DNA of 64,000 bases, from NCBI RefSeq assembly GCF_016086655.4, contig NC_052140.2, forward strand, positions 5,952,001 through 6,016,000. The letters are read 5' to 3'. Source of the DNA: Lepeophtheirus salmonis (lineage: Eukaryota; Arthropoda; Copepoda; Siphonostomatoida; Caligidae). A program made the translations under genes and the position numbers. A model generated the notes under the pieces. It made no database searches, was not told the origin of the DNA, and saw nothing but the letters and a program-made list of their open reading frames with translations. Shown piece after piece: positions 46,030-55,750 of the stretch. Each line of letters begins with the position of its first letter. The stretch's first letter is position 1.

Positions 46030-46275
46030 GAAAGACTGGAGTAACCATAAGGGTTTGCTCAGGAATGGTCAGGGTAAATCCTTGTTGAGTAGAGTTGAGA
46101 ATAAACATCAAAGTATTTCCAGCCTATATGTCTTTGTTTATTTTCTTCCTTTCATGGTTGCATGCAGCTGATCTAATAAAACGTAATGACAGCTAAACTC
46201 CTCTCCTCTCAAACATTCTTCAAAATATCAAAATACCACGTTTATTTTCAGTTTCTTTTCTTTATAGATATCGTC
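46030..46275 (+). repeat. R1 repeat, 3' half
   Basis: Contains AAGGGTTTGCTCAGG, AATCCTTGTTGAGTAGAGTT, GCAGCTGATCTAATAAAACG and AACATTCTTCAAAATATCAA in family order. It lacks the 5' third. Confidence 0.7.
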
Positions 46276-47140
46276 AGGACATAAAAAAATAGTCGCTCTT
46301 TTTTATGAATGATAATTAAATAACGAAGTCAGTTAAAAGAATTGATTTACCTATCACCTGAGGTTGCTGTTAGACTATTTCTTATTTATGTAAAGTAGGA
46401 GTTCTCTTAGTTTATGGATAAGAAAGGGAAGTACAGCTTACCAAAATGTAGTGTACTTATTCAAGGGGTCCCAATTGAGGTAAAGGTTTTAGTAATATGA
46501 TTATATCTACCTAAGTACTAGTTAGATTAGAACGTTGATGTACACCCCTTTTCTTCTTCTTTTTTGTATGACGCACCCAGCTTTAGGCACACACGCGTGT
46601 TTCTAAACATAATTTAAAGTCATATTCATATTTCTTACATGTACTGCCATTTTCTTTTTTAATACGACTCACATAGATTTAGCTACACACGTTCTGTGTT
46701 AAAAAGGAGTGCTTCATAGACAGACCTTGCTTGTATATAGATTAGTTTCTTTTCTTGCTTTTTTGACAAGTTGTGAAAGGTGGATATCCTTTGAAGGCTG
46801 AGAACCATAGGAGTTGAAAGAAATGTGAATGTTTTTGTTTTTCAACAATAAATAGAGACATCTGATTTATTTATCAATTGGTTATATTATAGTTCTATGA
46901 ATATTATTCTGCTTGTGTATACTTGAAAGTATATACAAGCCTTTATTACTAAATAATAAGAATAAAAAGGAGATGTTCTTTTGTATAAAATCAAAGAGGG
47001 AAATATTTTTCACAAGCCACGGGGATTGATTTTTTTTTCATAATGATTGAAAAGGAAATATTCGTAAATTTTCGAATTATGACTAAGACAACATTGATGT
47101 TAAAGCAAATTGAATTAATATTAATATGAATAAAATATAT
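46276..47140. other. AT-rich interval with short hairpin
   Basis: A hairpin with 14-base arms (GCTTGTGTATACTT and its complement, one mismatch, 2-base loop) lies at 46911-46940. This interval is just downstream of the peptide-precursor gene. No other feature. Confidence 0.45.
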
Positions 47141-47141
47141 A

Positions 47142-47147
47142 TTTATT
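47142..47147 (-). other. Polyadenylation signal AATAAA for the peptide-precursor gene
   Basis: On the minus strand AATAAA lies about 170 bases past the stop codon of the exon at 47319-47959. This gives a short 3' untranslated region of ordinary length. Confidence 0.6.
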
Positions 47148-47318
47148 TATATAATCTCTCATCTGTAGAACAGAAGAGAAAGCCAGTTTTTCCATGAAGA
47201 CCGGAAAATAGAATACCGGATTAAGTCCGCAAAAAGTAGGATCGACCTCTTAGATTTCGTTCAAAATTATCCCTGCAGATAAATAAAAAAGAATTAGCAT
47301 CAAACGATTAAGATGTTA

Positions 47319-47959
47319 TTATACGAACCAATCTCGGAGCTTTCTTGTTCGGAAAAAGTAACCCCTTTTTTCAGGAGGTTCCATTGCTATAGGCCCATGA
47401 TCTTCTTCATTGTTCTCATCCCCTCTTCGATTTCGAAACCAGTATGCCGCAGCCGACGATCCAGGATCCTTTCTCGTTCTTAGGAAATAACCTCTCATAG
47501 AAATAGGTGATGTGTCCTCCATCCAATCTGACTTCCTTGTTCGGAAATAGTAGCCTCCTCGTGGGGATCGATTCCCATCCCCTTTCCGTGTTCGAAAATA
47601 AAAGTTGGAACCATCTCGTCTTTCCCTGGGGTTGAGTTGCTGTGTGCCCTCCTCGACTTCATTAGGTACGTCATCCTCATCCTCCATTAATCTGCTGGTG
47701 ATGTCTTGTGGATCATCTTGTAGATATGGGTCCTTCTTTGTTCGGAAGAGGTACATCCTATCTTTTTTATTAGGATCCTTCCGTGTACGAAATAAATATC
47801 CAGCTCGACTCTGTCTTATGTATCCTTCTTCATCATCCAAGGGGGTATGGCTTCTAAGCGGGTGGAGAGGAGGCATGGGGTTCTCTTGTAGAGGATGATC
47901 AAATAATTGATCATTGAAGGTTTTAAATCCAGACAAATCTCCACCCTTATCCTCGCTGT
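47319..47959 (-). CDS. Terminal exon of a candidate multi-copy neuropeptide precursor
   Basis: The frame enters at 47959 after a pyrimidine-rich acceptor ending ACAG, with a two-base split codon. It runs SEDKGGDL and then about 205 residues to ...DWFV and TAA. Seven copies of a core followed by a basic pair occur, numbered from the codon at 47936: YLFRTRK 47-53, YLFRTKK 62-68, FYFRTRK 112-118, YYFRTRK 129-135, YFLRTRK 150-156, YWFRNRR 165-171 and YFFRTRK 193-199. Most cores follow an R, PR, RR or KR site and are separated by acidic spacers (LMEDEDDV, DENNEEDH). Cutting at the basic sites would free peptides such as GYFFRT, GYFLRT and GGYYFRT. No glycine precedes the basic pairs, so no C-terminal amide is predicted. 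There are no stops in about 640 bases. The signal peptide must be in an unseen upstream exon. Alternative: a non-secreted repetitive protein. Confidence 0.72.
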
Positions 47960-47974
47960 CTGTAAAAGTAAATT
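47960..47974 (-). promoter_or_regulatory. 3' splice acceptor of the peptide-precursor exon
   Basis: The minus strand reads TTTACTTTTACAG before the exon start at 47959. A pyrimidine tract with terminal CAG, and the reading frame opens exactly after it. Confidence 0.7.
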
Positions 47975-48689
47975 AATAAATGGAAGGATTTTTAGAATTA
48001 TTATATGTAATTTTTTATTTATGTATAAGACTATGTTTTTTTGCAACAAAAAGTTATACATAATTTTGAGAGCAAAAAAAAAAAAAATTAAAAAACTTAA
48101 ATTAAATAAAGAAGTTTTAGGAAAAATTCTTATTGATTTTATACAAAATCCAATAAATGATATTGAATTAAAAAAGTTGTGAATAGAGGCCTTCAAAGTA
48201 AACTTTTTACTTTCGGCAATAGTTATGTAGGTAATGTATCTTATAATATAGATATAGATACATAAATCATTCATAGAGCTTGACAGTTTATAGGTACACA
48301 AATTTTAGTTGTTAGTTTCAATAGTTTGTTTTTAATAAATTTAAAACTGTCGCCGATCTTTGCTTTAATAAATACTTTTTGTTATAGTGAATGGTTACTT
48401 TTCATAATTTAAAAAATATATTTATATCTTGAGAGATAAAAATCTTTTATAAAATAAAACTTTTCCCTTTAATTTATAGTTATAATTGTCCAGAATCTCT
48501 TTAAAGAAAAGTTATTTTTTCTTTATAATTGTTTCATTTATATTCTTAGGTAGTGTTGTCATTGTCATATATTTTATCTACCGAGTGTTGCAAGACTACA
48601 TTCCTGTAGAGTTTCTGTCTCGTTCCAGAAAAGTTTAGTCTTACATATGAGTTCTCAAACTTATAAAGTTTGGACATTGTCATTCAACT
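47975..48689. other. Presumed intron and upstream AT-rich DNA of the peptide-precursor gene
   Basis: Should be intron of the minus-strand gene. The 161-codon minus frame 47816-48301 crosses the exon in a different frame, is I/F/K-rich and is judged chance. No signal-peptide exon was found. Confidence 0.4.
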
Positions 48690-48812
48690 TTATTTCTCCT
48701 TTTTTTAATTAGTTTAGTACTGACAGTTCTAAGGTCCGATAGTTTTAAGGAACGGCCCTAAGACTGGGCTGAACCGAACAAATAAGGACTGGCAAAATAC
48801 TAGTAGAAATCC
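48690..48812. repeat. R3 repeat, partial
   Basis: Contains TTAGTACTGACAGTTCTAAG, a GGAACGGCCCTAAGACTGG block and the terminal AAATAAGGACTGGC. It lacks one end. Confidence 0.55.
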
Positions 48813-48999
48813 CTATTAGGGAATTGACAAAAAAAATTATAGTCCTAAGTGAAAAATTATATTGGTCCGAAATGTATATTTTTTATTTGAATATAGTAAA
48901 TGTAGTCTGTTTGTTTATTTGTATATGAAGGACTCATTTTAAAGTAGGAGCATGTATTCCTAAAGGTCATTGCATCATATTAAAAAATAAAATGAAAGT

Positions 49000-49260
49000 A
49001 CTGACAGTAACATTGCTGGATAAAGCATCATGACCTTTTGGCCATGTAAAAATAAAAGAAACAGAACTCCGAGTCTAACAAGGACTTAGTATTATAACTC
49101 CAGCACAAATCTTTTACGAGCACACACACAAGTTCAATCAGGTTTTGAATATAATTGAATGTAGGAGAAAAGGAAGTTAACTACTCAGGGCTTAAATAAA
49201 TATGAGAACAGCAATTAAAATAAAAAAAGAGTCAGCTTAAAAATACATACGATTTACATC
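49000..49260 (-). repeat. R1 repeat, 5' two-thirds
   Basis: Minus-oriented with GAGTCTAACAAGGACTTAGT, TCTTTTACGAGCACACACAC, AAGTTCAATCAGGTTTTGAA and ACTACTCAGGGCTTAAATAA. The region corresponding to the CAGCTGATTGTAG block is lost. Confidence 0.7.
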
Positions 49261-50283
49261 ATATTCATTATTTTATCTTTTGTAATCAAATTGAATTATA
49301 ATTTTAACATTAGCCAAAAGAAATAAATTGGCTGGATAACTTTTTATTAGACGATCAGCAGCAGTTGAATATTATGATGTCAAAGTATACTCTTTTTGTC
49401 AGTTGATCTGTATTTCTTGTATTTGTGTAGAGACAGTATAAAAAGATCCTGGAAATTTAAAGGGAAATATGATAAAACTTCATTATCTTGTTTTCTTGAA
49501 GAAATAACTATAATAATTTTCATGCATAAAAACTACACTAAAGCCTGAAATATATTTTTATTCTCGTGAAATAATAATATAATAAAAATGGAAAAGTTTT
49601 TGTTAACGTATTTTTTCATGACTCACTATAAAATTTACTAATTTATCTTTCCTCTTTCTATCCCAACCTATCGAATAGAAAATCAAGAGTCCTGAAGGAA
49701 AATACCTTAATAATTTATTGTTATTGCTCAAATATAATCCTAAATATCGGGGCTTCCCAATTCATTATTCGAAAAATATCATTAATATAATTTAAAGAAC
49801 GGTGTCTTGTGCAAAACGTTAATTTAACAGAATAAGTTCTCACAAAAAGTGTTTCCAGGATCTCTTTATGCTGCTTCTACAGATGTATACATTTAAACTA
49901 TGTCTAGAAAACATTAGCTGGTCAGAATTTATCTGCACCACTCTGTATGTTTAGGGGATCTTTTTTTTTGTTGTCAGCAGTGGACAAATCTATGTTTTTG
50001 GTTCGACATGGAAGGTACAAATAATATAATTATATTTAATTAATATAAAAGACGTTGTATAAAGAAAAACTTTATTTTGTTCGGGAACAAAGGAAAATAG
50101 TTTCTGGCTTTAAGTAGATATAAGTACAAAATTACATTTATAAGGAAAAAAGTACAGGTATACATTACTTAGTTTTATATTTAAGCATTAATGTATATAT
50201 AATCTTCACATATATACTTCAAATCGATGACATAGACGTCATGGTTCTTTATTATTTACATACAAACAGAAATGCCATTTGTA
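49261..50283. other. AT-rich interval, nothing recognised
   Basis: No motif or credible frame. Ends at the TA target site of the next mariner element. Confidence 0.4.
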
Positions 50284-51143
50284 CAGGGTGATGACTCACA
50301 ATTAGAATCCTCCCTGTGGGCATCTAGCCTCAGTTCTATAAGTTTGACAATTTTGTACTTGATCCCATTAGAAAAAACTTACAAAAAGATACAATTTGAT
50401 GTTTGTTTTGTTTTTGTGTGATCAAAAATGTTTGAGCAACAAGAAAAACGGCAAAGGATGTGAGATCTCCTTCGCCCACAAGTTGATTCCAAAGAGATAT
50501 TTTGAAATGACTCAAGAGTTGAGTTCAAGGGAACCTTCAGGAACAAACATACAGCTCAGTTCATAGTTTTCGGTGTCGTGGGGTCGGAGAGTAGAAACAT
50601 GGTTCCCTACTTCTTCGAGGAAAACACAAAAGCCACCATGGACGTCTACTACAAGGTCTTCCGGTATCATAGTTGAAGAGCATGTTCCTCGGGGACAACT
50701 ATATATTTATCTAAGACAGCGCCCAGGGACACACGTCCAAGAAGGTGCAACCTTTCTTTAGGGAGAGCAATGCTGCCGTCTGGCCGGTAGACTTCAGGAC
50801 TTTGTCCTCAAGTACGTGAATCCCCGGTACTTGGCTGCTTGGAGCGTCTTGGAGGTTAATACGAACAATACTTCTCACCGAATGTTGATACCCTGAAGGC
50901 AGTGATCACAGAGGAGTGGAACAACTTGTCCTCTGACTTCATCAAAGCCAGTTGTGGTTCTGTTCGTCTGCGTATTGAAGCCATCATTCTTAATGGAGGG
51001 GCACATATTGTAATAAAAAGTGTAGAAAATATTTGAATCACCATCTTTGCCTTCAAAAGTTTGGCATAAAAACGGCAAATAATAAATAAATGGAGAAGTG
51101 AAAATGGCTCTTAAAATTTTCTAATTTTTGAGTCCTCACCCTA
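50284..51143 (+). mobile_element. Internally deleted mariner element with TIRs and TA duplication (M7)
   Basis: 860 bp. The left end CAGGGTGATGACTCACAATT pairs with the right end, reading TAGGGTGAGGACTCAAAAAT on the other strand. TA lies outside both ends (50282-50283 and 51144-51145). It encloses one plus-strand transposase remnant. Confidence 0.85.
50428..51036 (+). pseudogene. Internally deleted mariner transposase (M7)
   Basis: ATG at 50428: MFEQQEKRQRM, a stop, then DLL and a short stretch. The DNA-binding domains and the first catalytic block are deleted. The frame resumes at FKGTFRNKHTAQFIVFGVVG, SESRNMVPYFFEENTKATMD and VYYKVFRYHS, the conserved middle that follows the first aspartate. 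The DGAP and SPDLNP blocks are not recognisable. The C-terminus TLKAVITEEWNNLSSDFIKA, then SVRLRIEAIILNGGAHI, is well preserved, with the stop at 51034-51036. The minus-strand frames at 50856-51078 are shadows. Confidence 0.8.
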
Positions 51144-51399
51144 TAATACTTGGAAAAGTTAACATTAAGAATGTGAAATCCTTCTGCACATACCTTTAAA
51201 TAAAAAATTTGTGCTGTTAATCTTACAATATATTATTACCAGAGGTGTATAAAATATGTACTATAAAACAAACTCTTTCTATTTGATAATTTCAAGAGTG
51301 TTTTTTATTTAGTTAAGCTGTAATTATTATTTTTAACTCTTGATGACAGAACATCTATGTATAAAGTAATAACTACTGCATGTCCTCATGGATAACAAA

Positions 51400-51492
51400 A
51401 ATCAACAATGAGGGTTTGCTCAGGAGTTATAATTGTAAGTCTGCGTTGGACTCGGAGTAGAATTTAGGATCGACATCGCAGTTATTCCACCT
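51400..51492 (+). repeat. R1 repeat fragment
   Basis: Short piece holding GAGGGTTTGCTCAGGAGTTA, GTTGGACTCGGAGTAGAATT and AGGATCGACATCGCAG. These agree closely with the R1 centre. Confidence 0.7.
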
Positions 51493-51659
51493 AACAGGAT
51501 GGCCCATATAAATTTGGTAAAAGGGTTTGGTTTGGTAACTTATAACAAACTAACTAGATTGAGTAGAACCATATATTTTTTTAATTATTTTAAATCTGTT
51601 TTTAATGAAATTCAATTATTTATAATGAAAGGATAACCTCAGGCACAAACGCCGGAAGC

Positions 51660-51956
51660 TTTAGCAAGGTCTGAGCGACAGATCCACCTTTGCCATTGGG
51701 TCTCTGCAGACGAATGATACCTGGGGCAGACCTCATGCTCGACTCTTCCACAAAGATAATAATCGTATGGGTTCAGGTCTGGTATGACTATGACTGCAGG
51801 CTAAAAATCCAGGGTCCAAATATGAGGACATTCTGTGGCCAAAGCATCTTACACTTTTTAAACTTGTGGCCTGGTGCACTGACAAAAATTTGTAGCTTAA
51901 TTTATTCCATATTAAAAAGGAAGGAAAAACCTAATAAAATAAAATTGCCTCGTAGC
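51660..51956. other. Coding-like remnant, unidentified
   Basis: The plus strand has a frame reading GLCRRMIPGADLMLDSSTKI, IIVWVQVWYDYDCRLKIQGP and NMRTFCGQ (ends 51959). The minus strand also gives a protein-like reading (FVEESSMRSAPGIIRLQRPN). The local base composition is richer in G and C than the surroundings, typical of decayed transposon coding sequence. I cannot tell which strand is real. Confidence 0.35.
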
Positions 51957-52110
51957 TAAAATGACAGAGTTTGATTAAAAATATTCGTACTTTGAGTAGC
52001 CACTGCATTTATGTAACCTTTATAACTCAATAGTCGATCAATTACTGTAGTATATGTAGTTTATACCCATTATACAAAACTCAAGTGATTTTACTTACAT
52101 TGAGAAAATT

Positions 52111-52932
52111 GTATAAGTTTGCCCGCACTTCATATTTTCCCTTTCTATCTCGAAATTGGGAACATCAACAGCGGAAAAGAGAAATTTAATAATGCAAACT
52201 TTTAATTTAATACTAAGGAAATGACTTCCTTAGTAAGGTGAGCCGAAGATTATATTATTGGAGTAGGAGGGAGGAGAGGGATCTCGGCCGGCTTTTAGCA
52301 CTTTGGATGATAATAAAAGTAGATCGGAGGTCTTGTGGTTGATTTTATCCTTTATGTTGAATGGGGGGGAGTCCGATCTGAAGACAGGGATGAGGATGGA
52401 AGAGATCATTTTGTGAGGCACTGCACCAACATTATGCGAGGAGTTCATGGATGTTCTAGAGTGAAAATTCTAGAAGCGCTTGAAATAGACGAATTTGCTC
52501 ACTACAACTCCCAGACAAGGTATTCCTGAAAATAATTATACTGCACTGATTCATGACAGATATAAGAAGAGACCGCCTTACTTTACAAAATGATCTCCTC
52601 CAGCCTCATCTCACTGTCTCTCCCTCCCGATACTTATTAAGAGACAAAGTCACAACCTCCTCAACATAATGAGAGCTTCCATCTCCTTTCATGATCATCC
52701 AATGTGCTAATTGTTCAAATATTTCAAAAAAAAAAAAAAAAAAAAAATTGAGATCCCTGTCTTGCGACTCCAATAATATAATCTTTGCTTGGTTACACGT
52801 CGCTTTCCCTTACTTTGCATGGATATTTCCTTTGTAATAAAATGTTGCAATAACGGACTTTCAGCTATCTGCTGTTGCTGTCTCCAATTTTGAGATAGAA
52901 AGAGAAAGTATGACGTGCGGGAAAACTTATAC
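52111..52932. mobile_element. R5 foldback MITE, copy 1
   Basis: The ends read GTATAAGTTTGCCCGCACTT and, on the other strand, GTATAAGTTTTCCCGCACGT. Pairing continues through TTTCTATCTCGAAATTGGG and, further in, GATTATATTATTGGAGT (about 52245 and 52780). Total 822 bp, including a 22-A run (52726-52747). The 64-codon frame 52335-52529 and minus frame 52230-52448 lie inside and show no domain. Confidence 0.75.
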
Positions 52933-53206
52933 TAATAATATCCACATATTAGATACTATTTTTAAAATCATTAGTCATTAAAGACAATCAATAGTATATT
53001 TTCTACAGCATATTATTACTGGATGTATAATATATTTAAGGCAATATTAATAATTTATAAATGTCCTATAAGGTTATTAGACTGTGATCGGACGACAACT
53101 TTTATCTTCCATGACTGCGTTTTCTTAACAAAGCTAATGTAATTAATTCATTGAGATATATCTACATCAATCAATATGTATTATTTTTATCTTTGGAACT
53201 TTTATA

Positions 53207-53480
53207 CAGGGTGAACATGAGTATTAGAGTACCATAAAAAAATTAAAATGTTTTACAGATTATGGCTTGTATTAAAATGATATATATATAAATTTTTACA
53301 CAGACGGCCTCAATAGCTGTCTTTGCTGAGCATGACAACTGAACTGTACTTTTCCTCGATCATACACTGCATTGGAGAGTCAAGAGGATTCAGATCAGGT
53401 AAAATATGTGGCCATAAGGCTTTCTCCCAAAAGTGATATGGGTAACAAAATCTCCACAGAGATTCATTTAATGGTATTAA
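53207..53480 (-). pseudogene. Mariner terminal repeat and C-terminal transposase fragment (M11)
   Basis: TA followed by CAGGGTGAACATGAGTATTA at 53207 looks like a mariner end. Just inside, the minus strand encodes KALWPHILPDLNPLDSPMQC, then MIEEKYSSVVMLSKDSY, matching the MWPPSSPDLNPLDF and following block of the family. Everything upstream in the gene is missing or unrecognisable. Confidence 0.65.
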
Positions 53481-53949
53481 AGGTGATGACCCTTTAATTC
53501 AGGACAACTTGTATATTGTTGTCTAACTACCAATATTTTTGTACTGATATAATTATGGATATCAGTATTCTTTTATACTTTTTAGACAAAAAATATGGAA
53601 CAGAAATGTCGTTAAGGAACATGACATGCACTTATAGGTAGTGATGTAAATCAGGTGTATTTAGGCATGTTCGAAAAAAATGTACATATAAATCATAGAT
53701 ATGGTTTTAATCTCACAAGATTTCCATAGTCTCAGAGGCAATTCAGCAAAAAAATATATCATTTCAAAAAACTGAGAGGGGTATGAGTTGATAGGTACTT
53801 TTAAAAGTCTATAAGGCAATTAAATCGGATAATTTCATCATTGTTATGATGTGATAACTGTTTAATCTTGCTGAAAAGATTAAATACATTTTAAAACTTA
53901 CACTAGTTCACACATATTTAGTTTTGAAAATTGTGTATATTTTGGGGAT
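53481..53949. other. AT-rich interval, nothing recognised
   Basis: No supported feature. A GTGATGTAAATCAGGTGTAT piece near 53641 resembles an R1 end. Confidence 0.4.
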
Positions 53950-54300
53950 GATAAAAAAAGGAAATGGAAAATCAAAATGATAAACCTGATAATTTGAAGA
54001 ATGTTTCGGAGGAGAATAGTGCCTTCATCATGTTTTATTAGATCAGCAACAATCTGCTGTCTTAAGAGGACAAATGAACAACGACAAAGACAAAAATTAC
54101 TCTGATGTTAATCCTTAATTCTACTACAAGTCCAACAAGGACTTACAATATCAAATCCTCAGGGCTACTCTTCGTCCTTCATGAATATATAAGAATGTTC
54201 AATCAGGGTTTTAAAATAATTGAGCGGAAATCATTTTTCAGATTATTAATGCCAAAAAAGTGGACCAACTTAAAAATACATACGATTTACATGATTACTT
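53950..54300 (-). repeat. R1 repeat
   Basis: Minus orientation, with AAACCTGATAATTTGAAGAA, TTTTATTAGATCAGCAACAA, TGATGTTAATCCTTAATTCT, AAGTCCAACAAGGACTTACA and a terminal ATACATACGATTTACATGAT. The frame 54105-54308 is inside it and not a gene. Confidence 0.75.
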
Positions 54301-54334
54301 ATAGATAAAGAAGGAATTTGTGTAAAGAAATAAC

Positions 54335-54470
54335 TAAGTTTACCGCTTAGAAAAGGAGAATGTGTTGTTGCGTGTGCTCTTTCTTCTTTTTTGTCCATTA
54401 ATTAATAAGTCGTTAATTAACATTTCCCTCGAAAAAAAAGAATTCTGGCCAATCTTTGTTGTAAATTGAT
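54335..54470. repeat. R6 repeat, copy 1
   Basis: Shares GTTGCGTGTG, TTTTTTGTCCATTA and ACATTTCCCTCGAAA-type blocks, plus a TCTGGCCAATCTTTGTT-like end, with 59672-59790. Confidence 0.5.
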
Positions 54471-55309
54471 TTAAAAATATTTAATAAACTAAAATATATC
54501 TGTATTTCAATGTAATTAATATATTTTCGCTGCACTAATGATATTTTAAATCTAAAAGGTTCTTCTATTTATAGCAGTAATTCAATTTATCCCTTCCAAA
54601 ATCGTTTAATAGACAGCAGATAATAACATGGGTCTTCATTCAGTAACACCATATCTCTCACTCCTTCTTTTCTTTGTGCTTTTACAAAAATCTCATCTAT
54701 ACTTCTAGGGATGTTAACATAATTTTTGTTGAGGATGATGTCTGGCTCAGAAGTTAAGCGAATTTTTTATAAAAAAGTCAAATTATTATTCTTACAATTT
54801 TTTTATCAAGGAAATATTTTTAGGGGGTGTGAGATCACTACATAAATTTGAGGGGTGATGTCGTCAGCAGGTCAATATTGTTATCAGTATTGTAGTCAGT
54901 ACTCCGGTCATGACCAGTATAGCGAACGTATTATATATGCACTTTTCTTTATCCAAATATTTATTATTTATTAATATGAAAATTTTCATTGATTACGAAA
55001 ACAAAAATTTATCTTTTTTTTGACCCATTTTGTGACATTATTTATATCTTACTTACTTTGAATATATTGTCTCCCTTATTAGGTATACAATTAACATTTT
55101 ATGTCTAATTTCGATGATTTATGTGAAGATAGTTATTGATGCTTTTATTTAACATTGGTCTTATCTACTTTTGTTTCATTAGTGTGGAGTTAATGTGCAG
55201 TTCCACCTCTAGCAGTCAAAACTATTGTAGTGGTCCTTTTAAAAATGTATACAGCTTGTTTAATATTTATCATTTACGTGTTTAATATTCATTTAATATT
55301 TTATTTTTC
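54471..55309. other. AT-rich interval, nothing recognised
   Basis: No motif or repeat family recognised. Confidence 0.4.
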
Positions 55310-55319
55310 AAAAATGGAA

Positions 55320-55500
55320 CCCGCAGGAAATATGCACATGCTCACATCTTTTTTTGAAGGCAGAGTAGGCCATCTTGTTGAAATTGTCCTTTATGGAGAT
55401 CCACACATCGTAGAAAGTAGCCATCATATCATCAATATTTAACTCAGCTCCCTCGAGAGCCTCCTAGTTGACGTTGAAGGGTTGCTTTCAGCAAGGGTAT
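55320..55500 (-). other. Coding-like remnant, possibly a transposase C-terminus
   Basis: The minus strand reads ALEGAELNIDDMMATFYDVW, then NFNKMAYSAFKKRCEHV and SCGFHF, broken by one stop. Length and layout (AF-KR-E--I---G-HF at the end) loosely recall a mariner C-terminus, but the match is weak. The plus-strand reading FFEGRVGHLVEIVLYGDPHI is also protein-like, so the strand is uncertain. Confidence 0.3.
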
Positions 55501-55549
55501 TGTAATTTTTTTTTATCAAACTAGACACAAAATTTCAACGTGTATGTAT

Positions 55550-55750
55550 TTAAAATATATTTTCAAAACATATGTTTAAAAAAATTTCAATCAAGTATCT
55601 TAACTCGAAACTGAGCGATGAGTCTGTAAAGTCACGTCTGCGGAATTTCAACACACCCTGAACACCTTCTATATAAGATATTTTTTTCATATGGATATAA
55701 AACTCCGTGGCGTCAATTTTTAACTGACGATCGTTAATGTGAGAATCCAT
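55550..55750 (-). CDS. Unidentified 66-codon frame, possible first exon
   Basis: Begins MDSHINDRQLKIDATEFYIH and continues MKKISYIEGVQGVLKFRRRD, then FTDSSLSFELRYLIEIFL. Codon use and charge pattern are more protein-like than nearby noise. A possible donor (GTTCAGG|GTGTGTTG) lies about 30 codons in. No domain recognised. It sits some 50 bases upstream, on the same strand, of the coding-like remnant at 55320-55500. Confidence 0.3.
   Translation of the reverse strand: MDSHINDRQLKIDATEFYIHMKKISYIEGVQGVLKFRRRDFTDSSLSFELRYLIEIFLNICFENIF

Noticed and set aside
47605..47898. Serine-rich 97-codon plus frame (SSTSLGTSSSSS)
   Set aside because: Exact antisense of the acidic spacers in the peptide-precursor exon. 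The minus strand has splice, stop and polyadenylation signals.
47816..48301. 161-codon minus frame with a hydrophobic N-terminus
   Set aside because: Considered as a signal-peptide exon for the precursor, but it runs through the acceptor into the exon in the wrong frame and its composition is that of AT-rich noise.
52230..52529. Opposing frames of 64 and 72 codons
   Set aside because: They lie inside the R5 foldback element and show no domain.
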